Shown piece after piece: positions 34,427 through 42,877 of a stretch of DNA of 64,000 nt. The notes beneath the pieces were generated by a model, which was not told where the DNA came from, did no database searches, and saw nothing but the letters and a program-made list of their open reading frames with translations. The number at the start of each line of letters is the position of its first letter. Positions within the stretch are counted from its first letter, which is position 1. This stretch comes from Rhizobium sp. Root708 (lineage in GTDB: Bacteria > Pseudomonadota > Alphaproteobacteria > Rhizobiales > Rhizobiaceae), in the NCBI RefSeq assembly GCF_001429725.1, contig NZ_LMHV01000002.1, positions 124,001 to 188,000 of the forward strand, read 5' to 3'. The position numbers and the translations under genes are program-made.

Positions 34427-37400
34427 ATGGAAGAAGTGAGGGAATGGCTGAAGGGTTTGGGGCTTGAGCACCTCGCTGGCGTTTTCGCGCTATCGCAGAT
34501 CGACAGCGACAGCCTTCGCATGCTCTCGGAAGAAGATCTGCGCGAAATGGATCTTCCTCTTGGCCCGCGCAAGAAAATAGCAGCAGCGATAAGACTGCTA
34601 AATGCCGGGGAAGCCGCCAAAGCTTTTGCGACCTCGGCAGAGCGCCGCCAACTGACGATCCTTTTCTGCGACCTGGTCGACTCGACGGGATACGCAACCC
34701 GCATGGACCCGGAAGACTTCACCCAACTGACAAAGACCTATCTGGCGGAATGCACCGCGGCCGTACGAAAGCACAACGGCATCACCGCCAACTATGTCGG
34801 CGACGCTTTTCAGGCGCTGTTCGGTTATCCGATCGCGGAGGAAGATGACGCCGAACGCGCGCTCGAACTCGCTTTCGAGATCCTACAGCTGATCCCCGGG
34901 ATCACGGTCTCAGGCGAGCCGCCGTTGCGTGTGCGGATCGGGATCGCCGGCGGCCTGGTTGTCGTTGGGGACTTTGTCGGCGCACCGGCCGGCGTTTCGA
35001 CAGTGGCGCTGGGGTCGATCCCCAACCTCGCTCAACGCCTTCAGACGATCGCCGAACCGCAAACGATCCTGACGGATCAGCGGACTTACGACGCGACCGT
35101 CGGCGCCTTCGAGTTTTCTGATTTCGGTTCGCAGTCGCTGAAGGGTTTCCCCAATGATGTTCATGTCTGGCGGGCAGACAGGCCGAAGATGCTCGAAAAT
35201 CGCTTCGCAAAGCGACGGGAGCTGACGGAGCTCGTCGGTCGTGAGCCGGAAATCGCGAGCCTGCTCGCTTTGTGGCGAGAGGTGCTCACACAGAAGCGCG
35301 GCCAGGCAGCTCTCATCGTCGGCGAACCGGGAATCGGAAAATCGCGACTGCTTTTCGAGGTCCAGCGCCGCATTCCGCGAGGTGCCTATCTAACACTTCA
35401 GTGCTCTAACACATATTCCAATAGCGCTCTTTTTCCCTTCCTGACACTGCTGAAGCGCTACGCCAGCATAAGCACAAGCGACACGCCGGACGTCGCAATG
35501 GCGAAGCTCAAAGCCGTTCTTGCGTTGAGCGATGTCCCGATTACAGAATCGCTGCCTGTGTTTTCCGATCTCCTGGCGATCGATCACTCTCATGAGCTGG
35601 TCGGCGCACGCTCGCCGGCGCAGCACCGCGACCTGTCGCATCGAATCCTGATCGACTGGCTACATCACCTCGCTCAGATCGAGCCAGTTCTTCTGTCGAT
35701 CGAGGATGAGCAATGGATCGATCCCTCGTCGCGAGATCTGCTTGACGCGTTGATCGCGGAACCTGGACCTTTTCCCATCCTGTTCCTCGTGACCTCCCGT
35801 GAACCCTGGCAGCTCAACGCGCCTGCGCTCCACCAAATCGCGCTTGATCGCCTTTCCGAAGAGGATGCAGTTACGCTTCTGCAGAGCCTCGTTGCCGGAC
35901 AGGATCTCGCAGACGAAACCGGCAGACTTCTGCTGGAAAAAAGCGAGGGCGTTCCGCTCTACCTGGAAGAACTGGGACGAGCCGCCCTGGAAAGTGGTCT
36001 CTCTTTCGAAGAGCCCACGCAAAGCCCCCACAAATCCGCGATCAACTTGCCAAGCTCCATCCAATCCTCGCTGCTGTCGCGGCTCGACAAGATCGGTCCT
36101 GGGAAGATGATCGCCCAAGTGGCGGCGGTCGTAGGTCGCGAGTTCGAGCTTCCCGTTGTCGCTCAGGTGTGCGGCCTCGCTCCGGCTGTTGTTGAGCCGG
36201 CGCTGCAGCGACTGGTGGAGGCCGGACTGGTTACCCGGCAGGCCACGACCGGCAAGGCAAACTACGCGTTCACGCATGCTCTCCTGCAGGAAGCAGCGCG
36301 GGAAACCCTTCTCAAGGAACGGTACCGCGAACTCCACGGCGAGGTGGCTCGCACCATCGAGAGCATCAATCCGAAGCTATCGAAAGAGCACCCAGAGGTG
36401 CTAGCTCAGCATTTCGCCGAAGCTGGTCTCTTCGAGAAGGCAGCGGAAAGATGGCTTGCCGCAGGCCTCAATACCGGCCGAACCTGGGCCAAGGTGGAAG
36501 CGGCAAACATGTTTGCCAATGGCCTTGCCTGTCTTGCGAGATGCCCAGCCTCTCTAAAACGAGACCGGATGGAGCTCAAGCTTGAGCTCGAACGCGGCGA
36601 TGTCCTCTATGCCACCTTCGGCTTCGTGACATCGGAAGGCAGTGCGGCTTACCGCAACGTCATCCGCCTCAGCGAGAAGCTGGGTGATGTGGATGCGCCC
36701 ATCCACGCGCTGGACGGCCTCTTTGGCACCGCACTCAACTCGGGACGTTTCGCCGATGCCGAATGGGCAGGCAACGAACTCCTGTTGATCGGCAACTCGC
36801 GCAGCAGCATCAAGGCGCTTGTGCTCGGTTTGCAATTCAGGGGTATGTGCCTCTTTTCGCAAGGGCACCTGGAACAAGCTCGGGATCACTTGGAGCGCGC
36901 CTTGCTGCACATGGACCGTACCAAGGAAATTGGCAGCGACTTCCCGAGCATGACGATGCTCTACCTCTCATGGACGCTGCAGTTGATGGGCGACGAAACC
37001 AGAGCAACCGAGCTGTACACCGCCGCGGAATTCGATGCGCGAGGGCACTCCGCCTACCGACTGGCTGCTTGCCTCGGCAACTGCTGCATCCTCTACGGTC
37101 TTCGCGACGATTTCGTTCCCCTTCAACATAAGGTCGATGAGCTCTCGAAGCTGTCAAGAGACAACGGCTTTCGCATGTGGGCAAACGTCGCCTCGTTCTT
37201 CCAGGGCTGGATCATGGAGCATGGCGAACACAAGCTCCTCGGTATCGAGAGGATGGAAGAGACCTACGCCAACCTCGGCGAACAGGAAATCGACAGGTCG
37301 TGCTACCTCGGCCTGCTCGCCGGAAGCTACCTGCGAACAGGCAACATCGAACGGGCAGCCGCAACGCTGGACGAAGCATTTGCGCTGGTGGAGCGGACCG

Positions 37401-37588
37401 GTGAAAACTACTTCACTGCCGAGCTTCTCAGACTGCGAGGCGAAGTCGAAGTTCGTCTCGGTCGGGAGAATGACGCGGAGGCGTCTTTTCGAGATGCGCT
37501 CGACTTCGCCCGGCGACAGGGCGCCGGAGCGTGGGAGCGGAAAGCGCTGCAGTCGCTCAAATCGTTGGCAGCGACGAGGCTGGCCTAA
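34427..37588 (+). CDS. SAM domain-class III adenylate/guanylate cyclase-AAA-TPR protein
   Basis: A 1053-residue multidomain protein. Residues 1-60 form a SAM (sterile alpha motif) domain (MEEVREWLKGLGLEHL). A class III cyclase domain follows at about 70-240 with metal-binding Asp in LFCDLVDST and YVGDAFQALFG, and the Asn/Arg catalytic pair in NLAQRLQ. Next is an AAA/STAND ATPase with Walker A GEPGIGKSR (near residue 300), and then TPR-like repeats to the C-terminus. The protein should make cAMP or cGMP under control of its NTPase/TPR sensor. The start at 34427 has GGGAG upstream; a TTG 15 bases earlier is less likely. Confidence 0.85.
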   Translation: MEEVREWLKGLGLEHLAGVFALSQIDSDSLRMLSEEDLREMDLPLGPRKKIAAAIRLLNAGEAAKAFATSAERRQLTILFCDLVDSTGYATRMDPEDFTQLTKTYLAECTAAVRKHNGITANYVGDAFQALFGYPIAEEDDAERALELAFEILQLIPGITVSGEPPLRVRIGIAGGLVVVGDFVGAPAGVSTVALGSIPNLAQRLQTIAEPQTILTDQRTYDATVGAFEFSDFGSQSLKGFPNDVHVWRADRPKMLENRFAKRRELTELVGREPEIASLLALWREVLTQKRGQAALIVGEPGIGKSRLLFEVQRRIPRGAYLTLQCSNTYSNSALFPFLTLLKRYASISTSDTPDVAMAKLKAVLALSDVPITESLPVFSDLLAIDHSHELVGARSPAQHRDLSHRILIDWLHHLAQIEPVLLSIEDEQWIDPSSRDLLDALIAEPGPFPILFLVTSREPWQLNAPALHQIALDRLSEEDAVTLLQSLVAGQDLADETGRLLLEKSEGVPLYLEELGRAALESGLSFEEPTQSPHKSAINLPSSIQSSLLSRLDKIGPGKMIAQVAAVVGREFELPVVAQVCGLAPAVVEPALQRLVEAGLVTRQATTGKANYAFTHALLQEAARETLLKERYRELHGEVARTIESINPKLSKEHPEVLAQHFAEAGLFEKAAERWLAAGLNTGRTWAKVEAANMFANGLACLARCPASLKRDRMELKLELERGDVLYATFGFVTSEGSAAYRNVIRLSEKLGDVDAPIHALDGLFGTALNSGRFADAEWAGNELLLIGNSRSSIKALVLGLQFRGMCLFSQGHLEQARDHLERALLHMDRTKEIGSDFPSMTMLYLSWTLQLMGDETRATELYTAAEFDARGHSAYRLAACLGNCCILYGLRDDFVPLQHKVDELSKLSRDNGFRMWANVASFFQGWIMEHGEHKLLGIERMEETYANLGEQEIDRSCYLGLLAGSYLRTGNIERAAATLDEAFALVERTGENYFTAELLRLRGEVEVRLGRENDAEASFRDALDFARRQGAGAWERKALQSLKSLAATRLA

Positions 37589-37611
37589 GCCTGCGGCGAC
37601 AGATGGACCAA

Positions 37612-38190
37612 TCAGCGCATCAACGGCGACTCAAGGCCGATCTGGGAGTTGATCCCAAGCTTGGAATAGATGTTTCTGACATGGGTTCTGACTGTCTCGT
37701 ATCCGATGCGATCGGCGACGGCCACCTCCTTCGGAGAATTGCCGGATGCGATGCTGATTGCGATCCGGACTTCGGTGGGCGTGAGCTTGTAGGTTTGCAT
37801 CAGGACCTCGCGGCGGTCCCTCAGCGGTGTTGCAACCATCGGCTCAACAATCACAGCAACGGTTGGTCCCTCGAGAAACTCGGTGAACGCATCCGACTGA
37901 AGGCGGACAAGCGTCATGCTATAGCTTTCGTCGTTGCTTCCCTTGACGATCGCCGTATGAGGCTCCGTTTGAAAGCCCTTTCTGGACGTCAGAAAATCCA
38001 GAACGTCCATCGACTTCTGGCATGACAATTCGACCTGCCCGGCGCCTATGTCGTCAGATGCACACCGCATGTTGGCATGGGTATGGTTGCGCTGATCCAG
38101 GTAGGCGATACCCCTTCCAACCTTGAGGCGATTAAAATTGCCAAGATGCCGAACCTGGTTCGCAAGCGCCTGGACGCCGACCTCGTACAA
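37612..38190 (-). CDS. LuxR-type regulator lacking its N-terminal half
   Basis: A 192-residue frame with a TTG start and an upstream in-frame TGA. Its C-terminal 65 residues are a clear LuxR/NarL helix-turn-helix ([20 protein letters not shown], then [15 protein letters not shown]). The preceding part resembles the middle of the 350-400-residue LuxR regulators common in Rhizobiales, which carry an extra N-terminal sensor region. Only 78 bases separate it from the DUF2254 gene, leaving no room for the missing part. It may be a truncated remnant or a short functional form. It is convergent with the cyclase gene. Confidence 0.55.
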   Translation of the reverse strand: MYEVGVQALANQVRHLGNFNRLKVGRGIAYLDQRNHTHANMRCASDDIGAGQVELSCQKSMDVLDFLTSRKGFQTEPHTAIVKGSNDESYSMTLVRLQSDAFTEFLEGPTVAVIVEPMVATPLRDRREVLMQTYKLTPTEVRIAISIASGNSPKEVAVADRIGYETVRTHVRNIYSKLGINSQIGLESPLMR

Positions 38191-38268
38191 GTGACGCAGT
38201 AGTCATCCGGATTGCCGGTGGCGCGGCTTTGCGCCCCGCCTTTCGCTTCCATTGCAGGTCGCGCGAAA

Positions 38269-39576
38269 TCACATCGTGATTGTCGGCGTGGGCTGGGCAA
38301 CGGTAGTTTTCCCGCCACCCAAGCCCTGCGAATCGGCTATCCTGGCGAGCGCAAGGTCCTCCGGAAAATGATAGAGCTCGGTCAATCGCCGATCGAGCAG
38401 ATCCATTTCGGTTCGGAGCGGAGGGCGCCGGAATTCGGGCAGCACCTGCAGGGCATATTCCAGCACGGCGCGCAGACGGCGTGCGATCTGAAAATTTTCA
38501 GCGCCGTAGAACCTGATCTCACTGAATGTCACCTTCACGAAATCCTCCCAATCCGGCGTACGACAGACGACGCGCAGTTCTCCGGACTCGTTCAGAAGTG
38601 CCTCTCCAACGAGGCTGCGTTTGCCGACGTAGCAAAGCAGGCGCTGCAATTGATCGATGGCGAGAACGGCAGTCGTCGGGTCGTTTATGGCCTTCGAGAG
38701 CGCCTTGATGGCGATATCCACGATGATCCGGAAGGCGAACGTCGCGTCCTGCTCGAGGGTTCGCTCCGGCCCGAAAGCGATCATCGTTCGCAAGGCGGAT
38801 TCTTCCGGAACGCTAGCGCCATAAAGCCGAAAAAGAAGCTCGCCGGAGGCGACGAAGTCACCCACCCGTGGGACCAGTTCCACCACGGAGCCTGTCTTCT
38901 CAGCCAGGATGAACAAGGCCTTCGTATTGACGGCCACGATGATGGCTGGCCTTCCGCTATAGAGAATAGTCTTTGCCGGCCGCTCGCTTGGTCTCGGGTT
39001 GTGGGAGCAATCCACTTCGTCATCCGTCGCCATCGTAGGATAGACCTCTTCGATGACGGCCCGCCCTTCTTCGCTCACCCTCAGGACAATGCTCACCGGC
39101 CTGAGGAGGCGGGCCGCATAGTCGATCAGGTAAAGAAAGGCGGCGATGGACAGGAAGCCGAGGATGCCCGCGACACCGACGACCGCCTGATGGACGTCGG
39201 TCTCCAACCTCGCCAGCGCCCCTGTCGCGAACAACAGAGTGAAAATGAACAGACCGACGGTAAAGCGGATCGCATTGTCGCGTAGCAAGGTCGTCGCGAT
39301 AATCCGGGGTGTGAGTTGGCCTCCAGCAATCTGGATCGCCACCAGTAGCGAGCCGAACGTAAACACGACGAACGTCAACGTCATCGTGATGATCGTCTCC
39401 AGCAACCTCTGAGAACCAGCGAGCCCCCAGGGCCACCGTTCGGTCCACATCAGCCACGGCTCGAGCAGATAGACCAGTCGAATTGCAAGGATGTAGAAAA
39501 TGAGGGCTAGAAATGGCACGAGCCACAGCGACGACTTGATGTAGCTTCTCAAGCTATACAGTCGATTCCAGCCCAT
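38269..39576 (-). CDS. DUF2254 family membrane protein
   Basis: A 435-residue protein with four membrane spans in the first 165 residues (two short N-terminal ones, then VVFTFGSLLVAIQIAGGQLTP and a further pair), followed by a long soluble domain that contains the typical IKALSKAINDPTTA motif near residue 300. This is the DUF2254 pattern of predicted inner-membrane proteins in proteobacteria. Function is unknown. It ends 78 bases before the short LuxR gene on the same strand; the two might be cotranscribed. Confidence 0.8.
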   Translation of the reverse strand: MGWNRLYSLRSYIKSSLWLVPFLALIFYILAIRLVYLLEPWLMWTERWPWGLAGSQRLLETIITMTLTFVVFTFGSLLVAIQIAGGQLTPRIIATTLLRDNAIRFTVGLFIFTLLFATGALARLETDVHQAVVGVAGILGFLSIAAFLYLIDYAARLLRPVSIVLRVSEEGRAVIEEVYPTMATDDEVDCSHNPRPSERPAKTILYSGRPAIIVAVNTKALFILAEKTGSVVELVPRVGDFVASGELLFRLYGASVPEESALRTMIAFGPERTLEQDATFAFRIIVDIAIKALSKAINDPTTAVLAIDQLQRLLCYVGKRSLVGEALLNESGELRVVCRTPDWEDFVKVTFSEIRFYGAENFQIARRLRAVLEYALQVLPEFRRPPLRTEMDLLDRRLTELYHFPEDLALARIADSQGLGGGKTTVAQPTPTITM

Positions 39577-39750
39577 CGCGCTATCCCCAGAGTGCCCGAA
39601 TGCGAGTCTTCTCTCGTTTTGTCTTGATCAGCCGCAGCGGGTGCTGGAGCAACCGTTGGCGGAATGGATATTCGCCCGCCAGTATGCCGTTTCCTGAGGC
39701 CGGACCACCGTTTTTCGCAGTCCGACACTCTTCAAGTCGCCCACGCGCAA

Positions 39751-40008
39751 TCAGTACTTGAGATCGCGCGCCGTCTCACGACCACTTTGTTTTGTCTGCC
39801 GTTTGTCTTGCCGACACGCGGCATTGCTCTGCTGGTTGGCAGCGCGACAATCTTGCTTTGCATGACGCGAACCTTGCCGGGTCTCCTGCTTGACGTCGCG
39901 ACCGGCACGCCGCTGTTGTGCTTGGTCAGTCGCCCATGATGCGGTGGGCAGATTTGCAACGAGCATCACGGCGAATGAAGCGGCAAGCAACGGTTTCAAT
40001 CTGATCAT
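39751..40008 (-). CDS. Small exported basic protein (85 aa), unknown function
   Basis: An 85-residue protein with a signal peptide (MIRLKPLLAASFAVMLVAN, cleavage near SWA) and a mature part of about 58 residues rich in Gln, Arg and Lys, with two cysteines (QDCRAANQQSNAACRQDK). AGGAGA lies six bases before the ATG, which decides the start against a longer open frame. The mature part is highly charged and probably disordered or helical. No family recognised. Confidence 0.6.
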   Translation of the reverse strand: MIRLKPLLAASFAVMLVANLPTASWATDQAQQRRAGRDVKQETRQGSRHAKQDCRAANQQSNAACRQDKRQTKQSGRETARDLKY

Positions 40009-40204
40009 TGCACGTCTCCTCTGGATGGCCTCCACTTCGGAAGCACACGATTTCGATGGGGCGAACAAGCCAGGACCGGGCACCGGCGCGCCTTCGTGAC
40101 ACGCGTCATTCGTCGAGGATTCCATTCGATGCATTCGCCCTTTTTGCCCCGATCGCTTGATCGGGACCGGAAGCTATTATGCATGATAGAGGCCCGCACA
40201 GGGC

Positions 40205-40224
40205 GTATATTACGGTATCGCACA
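40205..40224. repeat. Shared 20-bp promoter-region motif, copy 1
   Basis: GTATATTACGGTATCGCACA is found here and, with 18 of 20 bases the same, at 42443-42462. The core resembles an odd-length palindrome GTTAC-G-GTAAC (perfect in copy 2). The two copies lie upstream of genes for small exported proteins on the minus strand, pointing to a common regulator or promoter type. Confidence 0.5.
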
Positions 40225-40299
40225 TCCGCCGAACGGCGACTGCCACCCGAGACAAGCCGAAGCAGTCCAACAGCTATTGGCCGTATCGCGGAACGCGAC

Positions 40300-40329
40300 T
40301 TGCCACTCCGCCAAAGCCGTTCTTATACT
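40300..40329 (+). promoter_or_regulatory. Sigma-70-like promoter giving a possibly leaderless mRNA
   Basis: TTGCCA (40300-40305) and TATACT (40324-40329) are 18 bases apart. The expected transcription start is within a few bases of the ATG at 40339, and no ribosome site precedes that ATG. This suggests a leaderless transcript for the downstream gene. Confidence 0.5.
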
Positions 40330-40338
40330 GCCGCCGCT

Positions 40339-41301
40339 ATGGAGAAGACCTTCGTCACTGCACGGGAAGATCGGCCTGGGGACGCATGGCTGTCCCGGTT
40401 CGTTGCCGGGCGAGCCGAAGCCGAGAAGTGGTATTTCGGGCAAGCCGCGTCGGCCACGCCGACCGCCAACGACTGTCGCACCGCCCTCCTGCAGCACATG
40501 CCCGAATTGATGCCATACTATGACAGCGCCTGCGCTCTGGTTGGAGATGACGAGGTGGCTCATCGGATGCTGAGCCACTACCGGCCCGCGCCTGAGCGTT
40601 TTGGCTGCAGTCAGGCGGTATGGCTCGGGCCGGAGGGTCCGGCATTGATCCGCAACTTCGACTATCCACCCGAGATCGTCTCCGAGCGATTTGAGATGTC
40701 GGCGTGGTCGAGCTTGAGAGTGATTTCCAAGGCGCAGAGACCATGGGGAGGTTGCGTCGATGGCATGAACGAGGAAGGATTGGCGGCAAGCGTCACGCTC
40801 GGTGGTGGACGCACGCAGGGCGTCGGTTTTTCGATCATCCTGGTGATCCGGTATATTCTCGAAACGTGTCGCCGCGTCGATCAGGCCGTCGCAGCGCTTT
40901 GCCGGATACCCGTTGCTCTTCCTCAGAACGTCACCGTGCTCGATCGTTCAGGCCACTACGCGACGTTGTTGCTCGGGCCTCGCCAGCGACCGATCATCTC
41001 GCGGTTGAAGGCCTGCACGAACCATCAGCGAACCAGCCGCCCCTCGTCATCTTCCATGACACGGCAGCTCGCAATCCAGCAGGCTCTTGAAGAGCCATGC
41101 ATGTCGTTGTCGCGGCTGACCGACTTGTTCCTGCGACCGCCGCTATATTCCAGGAGCGGTTCTTACCCCACTCTCTACACGGCCATCTACCGGCCGGCGG
41201 AAGGCCGAGTGGACTATGTCTGGCCGGGCAAGCGTTGGTCGCACGGCTTCGACGACTTTCAGGAAGGTGGATACACGCACCGATTTGGGGAACCGGTTTG
41301 A
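40339..41301 (+). CDS. C45-type peptidase / acyl-CoA:6-APA acyltransferase-like (Ntn hydrolase)
   Basis: A 320-residue protein resembling the linear amide hydrolase / C45 Ntn family: a Cys in RFGCSQAVW that could be the nucleophile exposed by self-cleavage, then ALIRNFDYPPE (the conserved RNxDY-like strand) and the Asn/Gly-rich GMNEEGLAASVTLGGG segment. Unusually, about 90 residues precede the putative nucleophile, which would be a propeptide removed by autolysis. The start at 40339 is supported by a promoter placed for a leaderless mRNA; the frame is open further. Substrates in the family include N-acyl amides and choloylglycine-like bonds; the one here is unknown. Confidence 0.62.
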   Translation: MEKTFVTAREDRPGDAWLSRFVAGRAEAEKWYFGQAASATPTANDCRTALLQHMPELMPYYDSACALVGDDEVAHRMLSHYRPAPERFGCSQAVWLGPEGPALIRNFDYPPEIVSERFEMSAWSSLRVISKAQRPWGGCVDGMNEEGLAASVTLGGGRTQGVGFSIILVIRYILETCRRVDQAVAALCRIPVALPQNVTVLDRSGHYATLLLGPRQRPIISRLKACTNHQRTSRPSSSSMTRQLAIQQALEEPCMSLSRLTDLFLRPPLYSRSGSYPTLYTAIYRPAEGRVDYVWPGKRWSHGFDDFQEGGYTHRFGEPV

Positions 41302-41316
41302 CGGAAAATTTGGACC

Positions 41317-41340
41317 GAAGCCGACATTCGCGTCGGCTTC
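41317..41340. terminator. Bidirectional terminator hairpin
   Basis: GAAGCCGAC (41317-41325) and GTCGGCTTC (41332-41340) form a perfect 9-bp stem with a 6-base loop between convergent genes. Only a short T run follows. Confidence 0.55.
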
Positions 41341-41368
41341 AGTTTCGCCGCACCTAGAGCCGGTCAGC

Positions 41369-41947
41369 TCAGGATTTCTTCTTGAAGACGCCAAGGTTTA
41401 TGAGCTGCACACGCCTGTTGTTCGACGCGTCGCCCTGGGTGCCGTCGATCGGCAGGTATTCTCCGACGCCGAGTGAATACAGGCGCTGAGGATCGACGGC
41501 AAAGGTCGTCGAGAGCGCTTCCTTGATCGCGGCAGCCCGACGCTCGCTGAGATCGAGGTTGTGCTTCTCATCGCCCGTTGAGCTCGCATGACCCACAATC
41601 AGGAAATTGTAGGCCCACATATTCGGGTGATGTAGGGCATCGGCAATCATGCCGAGCGTGCGATAGGACGCCGGCTGAATGGCAACGGAGTCATTCTCGA
41701 AATTGATCTCGACAACCATCTGGGGCAGCTTTGCCAGCCGTTTCCAGTTTGGCAGCTCACCCATCTGCTTGTTGCCGCCATTGATCGCTTCCTGGCGCAG
41801 AAGTTCGAGGTCGATCGCCGGCGCCGCGGATGTCAGCTTGCCCAGTCCCTTGACGATGCGATCCTGGGAGACTTCCTGAGCCGGTGCGAGGCCCGGAAGA
41901 AGGGCCACGGCAAACAGCAGCGTCGTCTTCAAAAGAATGCGTCTCAT
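41369..41947 (-). CDS. OmpA family protein
   Basis: A 192-residue exported protein: signal peptide (cleavage near APAQE), a short linker, then an OmpA C-terminal peptidoglycan-binding domain (about residues 85-185). The domain shows INFENDSVAIQ, the VGHASSTGDEKHNLDLSERRA segment (the usual GHTDxxGxxxxNxxLSxxRA signature, with Ser-Ser for Thr-Asp) and a final NNRRVQL. The start at 41947 is set by a GGAGG that lies inside the last codons of the upstream gene. It forms an operon with the Cys-rich protein gene and could anchor it to the cell wall. Confidence 0.85.
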   Translation of the reverse strand: MRRILLKTTLLFAVALLPGLAPAQEVSQDRIVKGLGKLTSAAPAIDLELLRQEAINGGNKQMGELPNWKRLAKLPQMVVEINFENDSVAIQPASYRTLGMIADALHHPNMWAYNFLIVGHASSTGDEKHNLDLSERRAAAIKEALSTTFAVDPQRLYSLGVGEYLPIDGTQGDASNNRRVQLINLGVFKKKS

Positions 41948-41951
41948 CTGC

Positions 41952-42374
41952 TTACCTCCAGCCTGCATCGGTGATCACCTGGTTGCATTCCTTGCTGACG
42001 CGGCTTTCCTTCTTCACCAGGCACGCCAGCACGAAACCGTCTCCCTTGATACCGGAGCAGCTCTTCGACATGTCGCGCTGGCAAACTCCCTTGTAGACCG
42101 TCTGCGCGTGCTCGCGCTGCGAGATCGATTGGAACGCCGCCGTCAGCGACCCCTTGCAGGTGTCCGACACCTTGGCTGAATTCTGCTGCAGGCAATCGGC
42201 AATGCGTCCACCGCCGAGATTGAGCCCCTTGCAGAGTTTCTGAATATCCGCACCGCAATCGTTCGCCAACTTCGTTACGGCGTCCGCGTAACTCATCGTC
42301 TGCGCCGATGCCGCCGTCATGTATGCAACGGAGGCCAGTGCGATGGCCGCCAGTCGAAATCCGCCCTTCAGCAT
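41952..42374 (-). CDS. Exported cysteine-rich repeat protein
   Basis: A 140-residue exported protein with signal peptide (cleavage near ASAQT). The mature part has eight cysteines in two and a half repeats of the Cys-rich GLG1-type pattern (DCGADIQKLC, GGGRIADCLQQN, VSDTC, then VCQRDMSKSC and ACLVKK...C). Bacterial members are small periplasmic proteins of unknown role. AGGGGATG precedes the ATG, so the longer open frame is not used. A gap of only four bases leads to the OmpA gene. Confidence 0.75.
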   Translation of the reverse strand: MLKGGFRLAAIALASVAYMTAASAQTMSYADAVTKLANDCGADIQKLCKGLNLGGGRIADCLQQNSAKVSDTCKGSLTAAFQSISQREHAQTVYKGVCQRDMSKSCSGIKGDGFVLACLVKKESRVSKECNQVITDAGWR

Positions 42375-42442
42375 TTCATCCCCTCTCGAATGGGTGTGAG
42401 CTTGAACCGGGGCACCTTGCACGAAAGTTAGTGGCAGTGCCT

Positions 42443-42462
42443 GTATGTTACGGTAACGCACA
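42443..42462. repeat. Shared 20-bp promoter-region motif, copy 2
   Basis: GTATGTTACGGTAACGCACA lies about 70-90 bases before the Cys-rich gene. Its core GTTACGGTAAC is an 11-base odd palindrome. See copy 1 at 40205-40224. Confidence 0.5.
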
Positions 42463-42764
42463 CCGGCTCCATCAACAGTTTGATGCTGAAACAGGCGACC
42501 GCTTCACCTGCGTTGTCGGCGGCTTCTTACGCCCCCTATGACGGAGGTTCTGCGGGACAGCACAAGGCTGCTCTTCCGCAAGATCGCTCGCTCGGTTCGA
42601 CTTGCCGCTCGAGCCGACGTGGAGGCGAACAAGCTCAGCCTTTTAGCTAATCCGGAGCGGCGTTTAGTCCGGTTGAAAGACCGTCCGAAAGCTGTACACT
42701 CAATCTCACCATCGTCTCTTGCGGTTGACCACGGATGTACTGGCGGGCGTAACTGGGGCGAGCG

Positions 42765-42802
42765 AAAAAGGCCGGTACGATATGTCGTTCCGACCTTTTT
42801 TT
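42765..42802. terminator. Rho-independent terminator, works in both directions
   Basis: The arms at 42765-42780 and 42785-42800 pair as AAAAAGG with CCTTTTT, CGG with CCG and ACGA with TCGT, with two mismatches and the loop TATG. A run of seven T follows on the plus strand and five T on the minus strand. It would end the coiled-coil gene on the minus strand and any plus-strand transcript arriving from the left. Confidence 0.65.
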
Positions 42803-42877
42803 GTCTTTAACTCACTCCTCGTATCGAAACCGCACTGCCGGGTCGAGGTGGAAAGGCATGTCTTCACCGGCGACGCT

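Larger units (their letters stand above)
40009..40338. other. Divergent intergenic region
   Basis: About 330 bases between the small exported protein (minus strand) and the amidohydrolase-like gene (plus strand). It holds a copy of a 20-base motif also found before the Cys-rich gene and a good promoter just before 40339. Longer open frames crossing it have no ribosome sites. Confidence 0.5.
42375..42877. other. Intergenic region with motif copy 2 and a terminator
   Basis: About 500 bases between the Cys-rich gene promoter and the end of the coiled-coil gene. It contains the second 20-base motif (42443-42462) and a hairpin at 42765-42800. A plus-strand open frame at 42538-42810 runs into that hairpin and has poor composition, so I do not call it a gene. 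A small RNA ending at the hairpin cannot be excluded. Confidence 0.45.

Noticed and set aside
42538..42810. Plus-strand open frame of 90 codons ending in a terminator hairpin
   Set aside because: No ribosome site, poor composition, and its end lies inside the hairpin, so it is unlikely to be a protein gene.
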